Assembly: GCA_029204225.1 (NCBI GenBank)
Contig: CM055098.1
Coordinates: 15,360,792-15,424,791 of the forward strand
Reading direction: 5' to 3'
From: Diphasiastrum complanatum
Lineage: Eukaryota > Streptophyta > Lycopodiopsida > Lycopodiales > Lycopodiaceae
DNA length: 64,000 nt
Shown: positions 43,969 to 57,334 of the stretch, piece by piece
How positions within the stretch are numbered: position 1 is the first letter of the stretch
Layout of the letters: the number at the start of each line of letters is the position of its first letter
The notes under the pieces: generated by a model
Databases searched by the model: none
Told to the model about the DNA's origin: nothing
Seen by the model: the letters and a program-made list of their open reading frames with translations, nothing else
Made by a program: the position numbers and the translations under genes

Positions 43969-44831
43969 CATCATGATAAGGAGCAGCATGTTAACTCTTC
44001 CTGTGTTATGGGAGATTTTTAAGCCAGATAATGATATCTTTCCACTATATTGAATTTTCAGTTGCAGTTGTTATTTATTTGCATACCCGAGCAATAATGA
44101 GCTCCCTGACATGAGGCTGCTCTTTTGTTTAGGAAGTAGACGATTTTGTATTGTTTGATTGTATGAATCGGTAAACTATCTCAAAAGTCAATTAGAAGTT
44201 TGTTTTCCTTAATTCACAAGTCTCGATCTACTGTGCTTTGATTTTTGATCGAATCTTAACATGAAGATGACATTACAGTATGCTAAGAGCAATGTACTGT
44301 GAGATGTAGCATAACTACAATAAACTGTTCATTTCACTACCTGAAAATCCAGTATGTAAGCACATAACTTTGCTGGTTTTTGAGAGCTTCACTCTCTGGT
44401 TGAAGGTGTTGCATGAATACTATGCTTTTTACGCAAAAGTGGATGTATCTTGTGATCTGTATGTACAAGGCAATACCACGTCAGGAGAGTGAAGGAGTGT
44501 GTTATAAGTAAAATACCTCAAGATGTACCTGGTGACCTAAAGAATTACATCACCTAATGTATTAGATTAAATTGTGGTACCAGTATTGAAGCTGAACCAC
44601 TTGTGAAGGGACGTATTGAGTGAGCTAGAGCTAAGTCACTTCATTCAAGTTAATTGTGTTGAGTAAGTAGCTAGGAAGATGTTTAAAATAAGCAAGCTAC
44701 ATGGTTGTGTTGAACCGCGGTTCAAAGAACCGCAGGTGGAACTGCCTGGTCGAATCAGCCTGGGTCAAACTGAAAAAAAGCCGTTCTTTTGGCATTTTTC
44801 AGAGGACTGTCGTGGGAGTTGGGCGTGCACA

Positions 44832-44883
<52 letters not shown>

Positions 44884-46554
44884 GCACTCAAGCCTTCAGG
44901 GTTTTTTGAGAGTTTTTGTAGGTTTGCTAATTTACTACTAACTAGCCATGTACATCGTACATTGTATTATGTATGGTGTGACATAAATGTTTTGAGTGAC
45001 GAGCAACAATGTTCAATCTTTCTAGTCATGTATGGAAGTCGGTAGCTACTAGCGAATGTCACTGATGATATCAGGTAGATTATTGCTAAAACTGCAGGCA
45101 ACAGATGGATCAAAAACCCTAAACCACAGGTGACAGATACTGATAGGTAACAAGACTCTGCAGTTGGAAGTTGGAAGTTCCGTGTCAGGATTTGATTTTC
45201 AGCATCGATTAAAGCACTTGGGTTTTGACATAATCGAAGGGTAGAAATTACGGGAGAGGGGGGAAAAAAACCCCAAAACTGATTCGACAGTTCGGACCTG
45301 AAGAAGCCGATTCTTTCCTGATTCAAAACTGATTCAAACATGGTTCAAAAAGGCGATTTGAAAGGTACCGTAAAACTTTGGCAAGCTACAATTCAAAAAA
45401 GTTTAAGTTGCATACTTGGGCACGAACAATTTGTCAAATTATACGGATGGACCAAAACTACTACCTATCATCCATAGTGAACTTGCCATTCCTGAGCAGT
45501 ATCACGCAAGATTGTCGACGAGATTCATTGGAGTGGACCCTTGCATATATTAACCCAAAGCAAACTTTGTAGCCCATTATTCCATGAAAAGGTAGAGGTA
45601 GACCCTTGCTATTAAGTAGTTCCATAATGGAATTGAGGAATGCTATTCATATTGACCAAGGGTGCCAAATGACTGAATCATGATAATAACCAAAGTTAAC
45701 AAATGCTAGAGCAACTTTGCCAAAGGAAAATTATGAGTTTCCACTAAAGAAAGATAATTGGTCAATTGTATAAAGGAAAGATGCCACGTGAATGATCATC
45801 GAGTGCACATAAGCAGATTACAAGCTGATTCTATAGACCAAGAATGCCATGTAGTTGTAGAAGTACATTGTTCTACATGCACACATAATTTTCAAGCTAG
45901 TTGTATAGACAGAATGTTATAGTGGTAATAAATGGTTCATAAATCAAAGTCCAGTTATTCATGTAGACCAAGGTTATCGTGTAAAAGGAGAAGAGCACCA
46001 TAACAAAAAAACGCAGGTGTATGTGCAAGAAGAAGATTGCAACAATAATGAGGCCATATGTAGGACCATTTTTGAAAACAGTATGGTAGCTTTGAATAGA
46101 ATCATGACCACCTCTACATAATCATATGTCTATGTAGAATTTGCTAATGAAGGCAAATGAAATGGAGGTATTTATATTGTGTGTGATTAACACATGGAAG
46201 AAAGAGATGAATTAATGTAGGGAACAAAGACTAAGAATAATGTGATAGTAGAATGAATACATATAAACACTCCTAGAGTACTCAATAGACACTATCATGA
46301 TTGTTCATCAAACTAAGGTAGAAGCTTGATAGAACGATAACAAATCCACATCAATGCAAATAGGCTCTTTGAAAATGCTTAATGGACACATCCGAACTTG
46401 CACATAAGAGGTTAACTCTCTTCTTGATGCTTTGACAAATCTCTTTACAAATGTCAAAACTATTTTGTAGAATGAAGACTAGTAAAATGTTGAGTTCTCT
46501 ATTTCTAAAGAGACTAAAATAATGACTTGAATGACCATGTAAAATCACAACAAA
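43969..46554. other. PTAC3 3' flank, no further gene
   Basis: Contains the palindrome scrap at 44712-44723 (gaaccgcggttc), the AG repeat at 44836 and otherwise AT-rich sequence with short chance frames. No domain recognised. Confidence 0.55.
44836..44872. repeat. (AG)n microsatellite
   Basis: About 37 bp of AG dinucleotide followed by a short cgag repeat. Confidence 0.95.
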
Positions 46555-48648
46555 GTCTCTCCCTGATTCGAGGAATCTTGCAAACCTGAATCAACCCCCG
46601 AAAGTACTTGTTGCCAATACTTTCCAAAAAAGGGATCGAACTCATATAGTCCTTGAGGAGACTGAAACAACCTCGGTTCTATAACAGTAAAGCACAAGTG
46701 ATTAATAACCGGTAACCGACTCAAAACATTCGCTAGAGTACTTTGACTTCCTTTAAAATAATGTATAGAAAAGTTAAAGATTTACATCAGCTCAGCCCAT
46801 CTAGCTTGCCTCCCCTTTAAATATGTAGCATCACAAAAATATCGAAGAGTCTGATGATCCGTCAAAACTTCAAATCTGGCTCCATACAAATAATGTCGTC
46901 AAATTTTCAAGGAATGAACAATTGCAAACAGTTCCTTCTCATAGGTACAATACCTAGATTGAGCAGGATTGCGTTTCTTGCTTTCATAAGCCATAGGATG
47001 TCCATCCTACATCAAAACAGCTCCAATAGCATAATCAATGGCATCGGTCCTAACCACAAAAGACTTATTAGGATCGCCAATGATTAGTATCGGTGTCAAA
47101 GTGACACTTTTCTTAAGCAACTCAAAACAATTATTCATATCCTCCGTCCACACCACTAGTGGACTCTTAGCCCTTCGGCTTAGCTTCTTATAGCCTTTCA
47201 AGGCCTGGGTAAGGGGAAATGCTAATCGAGCAAATTGGGAATATGTCGATGGAAAATTCCTACAAACCCCAAGAAAGACTTGATTTTCCGAACTGTGGTG
47301 AGAATAGGCCAATCAATAACACTCTGGATACGATCGGCCTCAATCTCCACTTCCTGTTTGGAAATCTTATGCCCAGTAGGACAATTCCTTCGCAAAAAAA
47401 GGTCATACATAGACTCTTTGGCAAAGAGCTTTTCCCTTCTTAAGATGTCCCAGACAATCCTAAGAAGCTCTTTATGTTCCGCCAAAGTCTTACTCAATAC
47501 TAGGATATCAATACCACTACGAATCTTCCCCAAAATGGCCTGAACAAATCGTTGATCATCTATTGGAAAGTTGTCGGTGCATTGGTTAGACCAAAAGGCA
47601 ACACCAAAAATTTGTAGTGTCCAAAGCGAGTTCGAAAACCCGTTTTTGGTATATCTTCTGTCCTAATGCGTATCTGATGGAATCTCGACCTTAGATTTAT
47701 CTTGGTAAAGTACCCAGCACCACCAAGGTAATCTAATAGGTCATCCATCCGAGGTAGTGGATATCTATTCTTAACGGTTACCTTGTTTGATTTCTTTACT
47801 TTTAATGCACTTAAGGTCATTAGGTCCAAAGACTAAAGAACTAAAAAAAAATACATTCATCTCGTTACTTCGAGATAGATTACCTGAGGTAGAAGTTGGT
47901 TATTTAACACAATCTCGTGCAAGGTGACCCTCGCCATTGCACTTGAAGCACAGGTTCTTCTTACGAGCTTCAGCTTTATCATTGCCACCTTGATAGTTTT
48001 TAAAGTTTTTCCTAGTTTTCTTAGGATTGTTAGAATTGGGATGTGTTTCACTGACAACTTCCCTAACCTTCCTCTTAAATTGAAAACCTTTTTTCTGCCC
48101 ATTAGGTTGTTGACCCCTAGGTGGCTTAGGTGTGTCATCAAAGTATTTTGCAGCCCTAATAGCATCTTCTAGGGTTTTTGGATGGTTCCTACGAACATCC
48201 ACTTGATAATCTTTTGGTAACCCATCAATAAACATTAACATTTGTACCTTAGGTGGAATGTCACCATAGAGTGGATTCAGGTACTCATGAAAATCTGGAA
48301 TAAATTGTTCCAAACCTTTATTCATTGATAAATGAATCAACTTTTGAAAGTGTTCATAGTCATCTAAAAGTGGTAGGAAGTATTTCCTAAAAACTATGCA
48401 AAAATCTGCCCATGTACAAGGTTGATTGCCTTTTGCAACTAGGTCATCCCACCTTACTAAGGCTCCTCCCTCAAGGAACATAGTAACAGTGGATAACTTT
48501 TCACATTCAAGGAATTGGTTCATGGCAAAGTATTTGTTCCAAACATTTAGCCAAAAATTTACCACTTGTAAGTTCCTATCTTTCTTCTCTCCCTTAAACA
48601 CTTTTACGGGAGGTGGAACTACATGCTTCTTCTGATTGGCTAACCTAG
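46555..48648 (-). mobile_element. Internally deleted gypsy element, family C copy 2
   Basis: Reverse-strand relative of 11262-13735. From 48648 down: gag (frame 48601-47900, VNFWLNVWNKYFAMNQFLE to CFKCNGEGHLARDC), the same abrupt gag-to-RT junction near 47800 ([20 protein letters not shown]), the rest of RT with frameshifts, RNase H to about 46780, and an end near 46555 before integrase. This gag is less damaged than copy 1, with about 230 open codons. The upper edge is cut by the LTR of the Athila-like element, so the gag start and 5' LTR should lie beyond 64000. Protease is absent, as in copy 1. Confidence 0.87.
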
Positions 48649-49405
48649 TGTTGGTGGGTTTGCGGATCCCAAGGCAACCCTAACCCTAGTTAATAAGTGA
48701 GAGGGATTTGGCACCCTGCGTGTGTAGTCCAACCCGATGATCACATAGTTATTTGATTGATTAGTTAAAAGTTAATAAAAGACTTTAGGCCTTTTTGCGG
48801 GACTTTTAATGTCGCAGGGCCTAAATGTCAAGCTAGTGAATAAAGTTGGGTTTCCCTCCAATTTTGATGCTTCCCACACTTTTTTAAATTTGAATAAAAA
48901 GAGAGGCAAGACTGGACCAATAGGATTCAGAGGCCAAGGTCCTCCTCTCTACTATAAAAAGAGACCAACTCGAGTTGCTCCTGATGTTCATTTCCTCATT
49001 TCAATAAAGCAGATTGGTTCTCTTTAGAAATGGATTGATGAATGTCCTTGCTCTTCCTTTCTTTTCCTCCATTTCTCATGCTTTCTTTGGATTTTGCTAA
49101 TTGTTGGATCTGATCATTATTGGGATTGCTATTTCTTATGATTTTTGTGAGAGAGAAAGGGAGAGAGAGAAGAGTAAGTTTCTATCATTGTTGTGGATTT
49201 AGGGTTAATGGAAGTAGGGTTAATGGATGTAGTGTTAATGCCTAGTGTTAATGGATGTTAGTGTTATATCCTCCATTCATGTTGAAATTTGAACTATACT
49301 ATCGCTCTCATGAGAACGAACCTCCGCGTGACAACTAACTCCGTCCCTTTGATGCTAGATTGAATAGATCTTGGATTCAGGTTAGGCAAGGAAAGCAATC
49401 CACTA
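48649..49405 (+). repeat. Athila-like 5' LTR
   Basis: Starts TGTTGGTGGGTTTGCGGATC. The start is matched by 60317 over the roughly 93 bp available there. The 3' edge lies a few bases before the primer site and is uncertain by about ten bases. Confidence 0.85.
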
Positions 49406-49411
49406 AAATTT

Positions 49412-49429
49412 TGGCGCCGTTGCTGGGGA
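49412..49429 (+). promoter_or_regulatory. Primer-binding site, tRNA-Asp type
   Basis: TGGCGCCGTTGCTGGGGA is complementary, with one mismatch, to the 3' end expected of plant tRNA-Asp, the usual primer of Athila elements. 49430-50536 is the leader and holds several accttcg words. Confidence 0.85.
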
Positions 49430-50536
49430 GCTACGCCAATTTTTCAGTTTGCAGCATGTTTGGTTGATGGTTAGCTTGCATTAGACATCTTGTCGTGGCA
49501 TGAATAGTGTTAAATCTGTATTTTAGGGTTAGTTTGGGATTGATTCTGCTTGATTTGAGTGGATTTTCTTGTTTAAAATCTATTCTGATTATTAAACAAG
49601 GAAAGCTATTCGGATCACCAATCTTAAGATACATTTCGATCTGAGATATCAGAGAAAATAACAAAAATCGGTCAAATCTGTCAAATATGGTCAAAAAGAG
49701 ACAAAAAGCGTCATCAGAGCTCAGAATTTTTTATCCTCTTTCTGGAAACCTTCGCTGAGCTGCAGACACCTTCGGTTTTGTTTACGGAATTTTCAGTTTG
49801 AAGGGCAGAGATTAATTCCCAGCAGAGTTCTAGAAACATCAGAAAAACCACCAAACAATACAAAAAACTATCAAAACCCTAAAAAATACAGAAAAAGAAC
49901 CTTCGTCCGATTCACTGTGCTTAGATGTGATTCAGATCTATCTACTACTAGGTCGACGAAGAATAATGCCTAAAATAGAAAGTGTTTCAGAGGATCAGTT
50001 GTTATATTTTTGTCAAAAAAGTCACTTTTTTGTAAAATTACTAGTATTACTCTTGATCCTTCGCCAGAACCTTCGTCGAGTTTCCAGAACATTCTATTTA
50101 TAATAAAATACTATTTTTGAGTTCGACGAAGATTCTTCTTGATCAGATCACAAAAAATCTTGATTTTTACCCTCGCCAGATTACAGAAACTGTATTTTCT
50201 TGTGTCAAAAACCTTCGTCCAATTTTCATTTTATTTGTGTCAGATCTTTCATCTGAGAAGTCGGGGAAGGTTATTTTCCAAGAAATTGCCAGAAAAGTGT
50301 TCAGAGAGTTTTTTTTTTTTTTTCCAAAATAGCACTGTTGAACCTTCGTCGAGCCAACATTCTGAGAAATTTATCATTTTTTGAGAAGTATCGATTGATC
50401 GAATTTCAGAAAGCTTTTCATCATATAGAATCATATTCTTGAAAAGTGGAATAGAGCAAGCAGATCTAATCTAAGATAGTTTTTTTGGAAAAATCTATAT
50501 CCAATCTCATTATCGATTCGATCTAAATTTGTGAAG

Positions 50537-51949
50537 ATGGCTACCCCTGGAGCTGCTCCTGGAGGTGCTTCACAGGAGGTCAATCCAAATATTGTTAGAA
50601 GAGCACCCCAATTGGATCTACCCAAATATAATGGATTAACAGATCCAGTTAGATTTCTTCAGATCTATGCTGAATCTTGTGAGGTCTATGATGAGATTTA
50701 TCCTCAAGATAAACTTAAGCTGTTTCCTATGGCCTTAATAGACGCAGCACAAGATTGGTATTATAACCAAGATGAAACTGAGCATACAGATTGGGAGGTT
50801 GTTAAACGAGCCCTTATTACACGGTTCAAACCGCGGAAGTTTATGGAAGACCCTTTTCTATTTTTAAGTAAAATCAAAATGGGAAAGCGAAAAATGGTTT
50901 GAGATTACATCGAAAGGGTGAAACGTCTTAGATTTGAATGTGAACCTGAGATGATTAATGAAAATGCCATGATTTTTTCAGGTCTACCTAAACGGATCAG
51001 ACGTGAGCTGAAACGCCATAATGAGTACGCACTTTTGCAAAATGCTATGGACGATGCAATTTGGGAGGAGGATGAAGATTCAGATGATGAGCCGAATGTC
51101 AGTATGTTGCCTTATACAACAGGGCAGACTACTACGACATCCACCACTATTGCATCAACGAAAGCCAATGCTACTGCAAAAATGATGCTCAATGAGTTCG
51201 AGAAACTTGGAAAGACCTTGCAGAAACAGATGAAAAGTTGCAGTTGCAATTTGATGAGAAGATCAAAGCATTGAAAAATTTTCACGAAGAAGCGAACAAG
51301 GAACCTGAGAAGTTTGCAAAGACTTTTCTTACCAGGGAAAATGTCTGGTGTTTTATTTCTACAGGAAATCACACAGTGAACGAGTGTTCTCAATTGAAAA
51401 AACGAATGGAAATCAGTGTTTGCCATTTGTGTAATTCACCTGACCATGAGACTGCTGTTTGCAACTTCAACCCTCGGTTAATTCAGCAACGGTATGCCCA
51501 GATGGGATACCGAGAACCACAGTATGGAAGAAATCCAGCAACAAGACTGCGACAATCTACTCTTGAATACCCGGAACGTCTAGCTTTGCCTGCCCCACAA
51601 AAACACTCTGCTCCTCCTGCCAATTTGATGGAACCAGAATCTTACGGAAGTGCTGAGCAATGGAGCTATGGTAATGATCAGGAAGGTGAATCTTCATAAC
51701 AGTATGCCATTTATGCTGCCGCTCAACAACAAGCGTCGAGAAATTGGGCCAGAGCACCACTTGGATGCTTTGCATGTGGAGAAAATCACAGAGTTGCAGA
51801 ATGCCCAAATAAAGGAAAATTTGTACCATTATGTCGTGATTATGGATATGGGGATTGCTATAAAGACTGTCCAGCAAGACCGAAGCCACACCAGCTGTAG
51901 CACCTGTAAATTTGATAACAATCAAGCAAGGATCAGTAGCTCAAAATAA
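50537..51949 (+). pseudogene. Athila-like gag, broken
   Basis: Starts MATPGAAPGGASQEV at 50537. A Retrotrans_gag-type region follows (LDLPKYNGLTDPVRFLQIYA, WEVVKRALITRFKPRKF), with an in-frame TGA at 50900 before DYIERVKRLRFECEPEM and a frameshift near 51240. The next frame holds three successive zinc-knuckle-like motifs: a degenerate CFISTGNHTVNEC, CHLCNSPDHETAVC, and, after an in-frame TAA at 51697, CFACGENHRVAEC. Gag packages the element RNA. Multiple knuckles are less common than one. Confidence 0.85.
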
Positions 51950-52183
51950 ACCAAGTGCACCCTTGATGGTGGTCACCAGAGCACAAAAGCAAAAAGAACC
52001 AGTAGTGGATCCAGTACCTGTTGATTCTATACCATTGAACGATACACCAACAGCATCGGAGGCTATCCAAATCTTAATGTAGAAAGACGAAGATATCAGG
52101 ATACGAGACAATGTATTAAACATCTGCAAGAAGAAGAGGAACTTGAAGTTGCTAAAGTAACAGCTGAAGTTTGGTCTTCACCA

Positions 52184-53449
52184 TTGCAGCCTCCAAGAAA
52201 TTTACGTACGGATATGAATGATCAATTACATCATCACGACGAACCCTTCAAGATGACTGAACCAGAAGCACCGCATACAGAATTACTCATGAACATTTGG
52301 TCTAGCAAGATCAATATTTCATTGGGAGAGTTCCTAAAATTGGTGCCAAAAGCAAAAGAAGTCTTAGCGCAAAAGCTAGTTCAAGAAGAACTAGAAGTCC
52401 ATCAAGAGCTGCTTTTTTGTGCTGGATTTGAAGAATCTAACGATGTACTCCATGTTGGAGCCGCTTGGGAAAGTAAACAAAAGAATATCACTCTGTTGAT
52501 ACAACATAGACAATTTTCTAAAGAAGCAGCCGTGATAGATGGCGGTTCAGGAGTTAACCTGATTTCTACAAAGCTATATACAAAATGGGGCCTTACAAAG
52601 ATTAAGCCTACTACTTTTGCTATTAAGCTAGTTGATCAAACGACAGTTCGTCCACGAGGAATGGTAGAAGATATACCTGTCAGGATTGCAGGAGTACAGT
52701 TCGTCATTACTTTTGTCGTGATGGACTTACCACAAGCACCAAATGTCTACCGAGTTCTCTTAGGACGTCCATGGTTACGAGTTGCGCAAGTAATTCATAA
52801 CTGGGGTATCGAAAAAATCACTTTTGAAAATCGTGAACATGCAGTTTAAGTTGATCCTACGACTTGGACTATCAAACCAGTGGTTCAAAAAGCGGATGAC
52901 GATTCATCAACAATGGATCACACTTGTGATCGACCGGAGAAAAATTTGGGAGTTCACTACGATTCTCAAACAAATACTGTCAATTGGAATGAAGCTCTTG
53001 CAACAATTGATTGTACAGCAGGATATATGTGTCAACAAGGTATTCAATTAGAGTTGAGCGAGATTTTCTTATTAGATCGAACATTGGATACGCCAATTAC
53101 GTTTCCACTAAATGTGCTAAATGTAGCCTGGATATCAACGGAACTTATACCAGATCCAATTGAGGATGATCTCATACCAGTCAGCCATGCCTTAACTTAT
53201 GATGGCAATGCAGAACTTACGGATGAACAGATTCTACATCATATGGATCCGACCAGATTTGGAGTGCATAATGTTCCTGATGAACCAACAATCAAATCGC
53301 CCAAAGCAGTTATATGGAAGGGAGACAAGATTACAGGTTCGATGACGAAGAAACAAGCTAAGCAACATTATAATACGGTCCTGAAATGGAAAAATCACCC
53401 TCAAAAGATCGATTCAAAGAAAGTGCCACCTCTGAAAAGTCAAGAATGA
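52184..53449 (+). pseudogene. Athila-like protease and linker
   Basis: A retropepsin-like fold is suggested by AAVIDGGSGVNLISTKLY and VYRVLLGRPWLRVAQVIHNW. The active-site triplet reads DGG where DSG or DTG is classical. A TAA at 52847 is followed by the same frame to 53449 (linker to RT, including LTDEQILHHMDPTRFGVHNV). 51950-52183 is a damaged linker. Confidence 0.75.
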
Positions 53450-53501
53450 TTCTTCAAGTTAGATTTCCAGCAAGACATCATCGTCTAGGAAGTCTTCACC
53501 T

Positions 53502-56500
53502 GTGAAGAAAGATTTATCATCCCGAAAGTCATTATTTCCACGATCAATTCCTGCTAAGAAGGCTAAACGAAGATCCAAGACAAGTCCTTTCGAAAAAAAA
53601 CAAGCAAATGTAGTCCAGCATGATATGCCAGAGCATTTTAAACGTTATAAACTGGATGATGTGGTTATCATGTTATCTAAAGCACATCGTGAACCTGAAG
53701 AACACATGCCGGAATCTAAAGATGTTTACGATGGCCCAGCTAGGACGCAGTCAATGAATCTTGTTGAACCAGGAGAACCGGAAAAGATTGTACAAGTGGG
53801 ATCACAACTTACTCCTGAACAGTATCAAGCACTCCGTTTGTTACTTACTAAGTATCAAGATTGCTTTGCATGGACTTATCAAGATTTGAAGGGTATTCCG
53901 ACATCAGTGATTGAACATACCATACCTTTAGTACCTGATGCAGTTCTAAAGGTTACAAAGTTCTATCGCTGTAATCCTAATGTGGCATATCTGATAAAGA
54001 AAGAACTTCAGAGATTGCTTGACGCCGATTTCATTTATAAGATCGAGCATACAGAATGGATTTCACCAATTGTCATTGTTCCTAATAAAAATGAGAAATT
54101 GCGAATGTGTGTGAATCTCAAAGCATTGAAAAGTGACACGGAAGGATCACTATCCGTTACCTTTTACTGAAAGCATTTTGGATCGTCTTGCTGGAGCGGA
54201 AGCTTATAGTTTCCTAGATGGATTTAGTGGTTACAACCAGGTTAAGATTGCACCTGCCGATCGCCACAAAACTGTTTTTGCAACAGAATGGGACACCTAT
54301 GCTTACAAAGTAATGTCATTTGGACTCTGTATTGCACCAAGTTCATTCCAAAAAGTAATGCAATTTGCCTTTAAAGATTATCTACAGAAATTCCTTGAAA
54401 TTTACTTGGACGACTTGGGAGTTCATAGTACAGATACAGACCACCTTGATCAATTGGAAAAAGTATTTGAAAGATGTCGCAAATATCAGATTTCTCTAAA
54501 TTCAGAAAAATGCCAGCTATGGGTTTCGCACGGAGTTGTGCTTGGACATGTGATATCAAGACATGGTATTGCCACCGATTATTCTAAGATCAAAGTTATT
54601 GTGGAATTGCCACCGCCAGCAACAATTCGAGGAGTTTATGTGTTTATGGGTCATGCGAACTACTATCGAATTTTTATAATCTTCTTTGCGGATTTAGCAC
54701 GACCTATGTACAAATTAAGTATTGTTCCTATTTGGACAGTAGAGGCGTTAGAAGCCTTTGAAAAGTTAAAAAAAGCATTAACTTTAGCACCAATATTGCG
54801 TTTTCCAGATTAGACATTAGAGTTTCATATTCATACGGATGTCTCAAAATATGCCATTGGATCGGTTTTGATGCAGCCAGGTGACTATAAGAAGGATTAT
54901 CCTATACGATTTGCAAGTAGACAGCTTACAGATCCAGAGAAGAATTATTCAACAATAGAACGTGAAGCGCTAGCCATAATTTTTTCTGTTCGGAAATTTC
55001 GTCACTACCTCATGGAAACGCACTTTGCATTTTATACGGATCATCAACCGTTACTTTACTTGGTAAACAAGACATATAATACTGGACATATTGCAAGATG
55101 GTTATTATTATTGACTAAATTTGACTCTCGAATTGTGATTCGAAAGGGAAAGCAACATTATCTAGCCGATCACGTTTTGCGAATTGAATCCGCACCAGTT
55201 TATACTGAAGTGGATGATGAACTGCCATATGCTGCGTTGTTCTATGTTGAAGCAGTACCGGAGTGGGCGGTAGATATTGTTGAGTATCTGATGCTAGGAC
55301 AACCGAATGACTCTTTGACAAAAGTACAGAAAAGACAATTGATCCATAAGACTCAACCTTATCAATTAATTGCAGGACAATTGTATCGTCGTGGAGCAGA
55401 TAATATTTTATGAAGATGTGTTTTACCGCATGAAGTACCAGATTTAATCATGTTTTCACATGATGGCATGGGTGGAGGACATTTCTTTACAGATATTATT
55501 GTTCGCAAACTTTTGCAATCCGGTTGTTGGTGGCCTACGCTTCATAAGGACACAGAAAATTTTATTCAGACATGTGATGTCTGCTAGCGAGCACGACGGC
55601 CTACTCGACAGAAATATGAACCCTTACATCCGGTTTTATCACAAGCACTGTTTGAAAAATGGGGACTGGATTATGTTGGTCCTATTCCTCCTGCTGCGCA
55701 AGGATCTCAGGCTCGATACATTATCATCGCAACTGATTATATGACCAAGTGGGTTGAAGCCAAAGTTGTCAAAGTGGCTGATGCGAAATCTACGGCCAAG
55801 TTTCTATATGAAAATATTATAATGAGATTTGGATGTCCGATCGAAATTGCCAATGATCGAGGTGCACACTTTGTTAATCACACCATAAAGCGTTTACTGG
55901 AAGATTTTTTTGTTATACACAGATTTAGTACTCCCTATTATCCCAGAGGGAATGGCCAAGCTGAATCTTCTAATAAGATTCTATGCACCATTATGACAAA
56001 GACAGTTGAAGTGAGTCGGTCTGATTGGGAACATAAACTGTATGCAACATTATGGGCATTCAGAACCGCTTACAAAAATAGTACAAATCAAACACCTTTT
56101 CAACTAGCTTATGGTCAAGATGTTGTTATGTCAATTGAATTTTTAATCCCATATTTACGCATAGCAGCAACCGAACGATTCAATGATGATATGTCTTTAC
56201 AACTCCATCATGAAGCGTTGCACAAATTATGTGAAACCCGATTGATGGTAGGTCATGCTTTAGCAGCAGAGAAAGTCTGCCGCAAGGCATGGCACGATCG
56301 TCGATTGCACAAAAAAGATCTGAAAGCAGGAGATCTTGCATTCATGTACACAACCAAGCTGATCAAGGGTAAGTTGAAGTTTACTGGTGAAGGCCCGTAT
56401 AAAGTGAAGGAAATCATGAACTATGGCGTAGTAATTCTTGAGCACTTGGATGGAAAACGATTTGATACTCCGGTAAATGGCAGTCGATTACGCAAGTTTT

Positions 56501-56532
56501 GGCAGCCTGCTCCGCTAGTTCAGCAAGCCTAA
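53502..56532 (+). pseudogene. Athila-like RT, RNase H and integrase
   Basis: The N-terminal RT part (KYQDCFAWTYQDLKGI, LRMCVNLKALKS) is in the frame 53502-54170, then shifts near 54130. From 54133 to 56529 a single frame carries the rest: FSGYNQVKIAPADRHKTVFA, catalytic YLDD at 54403-54414, RNase H (IHTDVSKYAIGSVLMQ, YTDHQPLLYL), the integrase zinc motif (SHDGMGGGHF, then TCDVC) and the catalytic core (LDYVGPIPPA, IEIANDRGAHF, PRGNGQAESSNK). It is interrupted only by TAG 54811, TGA 55411 and TAG 55585. No chromodomain follows; the protein ends LRKFWQPAPLVQQA. Confidence 0.9.
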
Positions 56533-57334
56533 TCTCAATGGGTTTTTTAATTTATTTGTTTTTCAATTTTTTGTTTTCAGTATTTAATTTGTTGACTTTT
56601 TTGAAAAAAGACAGTTACAAAAAAAAATAAAGGAAAAAATAAGGAAAGACTGATGAGCAAAAGTCAGGAAGTCATCAGCATAGAAAAAGACAACGCAAAA
56701 TTTTTTATGGAAAATGCCTTAGGAAAACACTATTTTGGGCGGATTTGGCCAATACAGTATCAGAAACCTTCGCTGAGCTCTCAGACTGTACATCCACCCT
56801 TGATTTATCTAAATTAAGGGGGGCGAAGGTTTCTGACAAGAGAAAATTCAATTTTTGAGTCAGGCGAATGTTCAGTGATATGCCATTTTGGAAACCTTCG
56901 CCGAGCATCATAACCTCATTATGAACCTTCGCCGACCTGCTAGATGATCTTAAAATGTCAAAAATAGGTTGTCCATAGGTTCAAATTGTGAAAAAATACA
57001 TTTATGACAGTACCTTGGCGAAGGTTCATCCTTTGCCAGCCTTGAAAAACGTTCGCCTGATAGGTTCAGATCTCTAGAAACCTTCGTTGAGATTTTTATA
57101 GCCTATTTTTAAAGTACTATACATGCCTGCAAATTTTTATTCAGAATTGATCAGCCAAACTACTATTCAGTGTAATGGACCCACCAAATTCACCTATAAG
57201 TTGGCTGAATTCGATTCATTCCTCACTTGTGCTAGCGAAGCTCTTGCAAATTTTTCTTGCAAACAAAGCCTTCCAAATTTTTTGCATTGCCTTCTGATAC
57301 ACTTTCACGTGTTTATAATTCCTTTCTGATCATC
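56533..57334 (+). other. Athila-like post-pol spacer
   Basis: Non-coding. Words of the form accttcgccgag recur on both strands (about eight times between 56760 and 57095). Confidence 0.7.
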
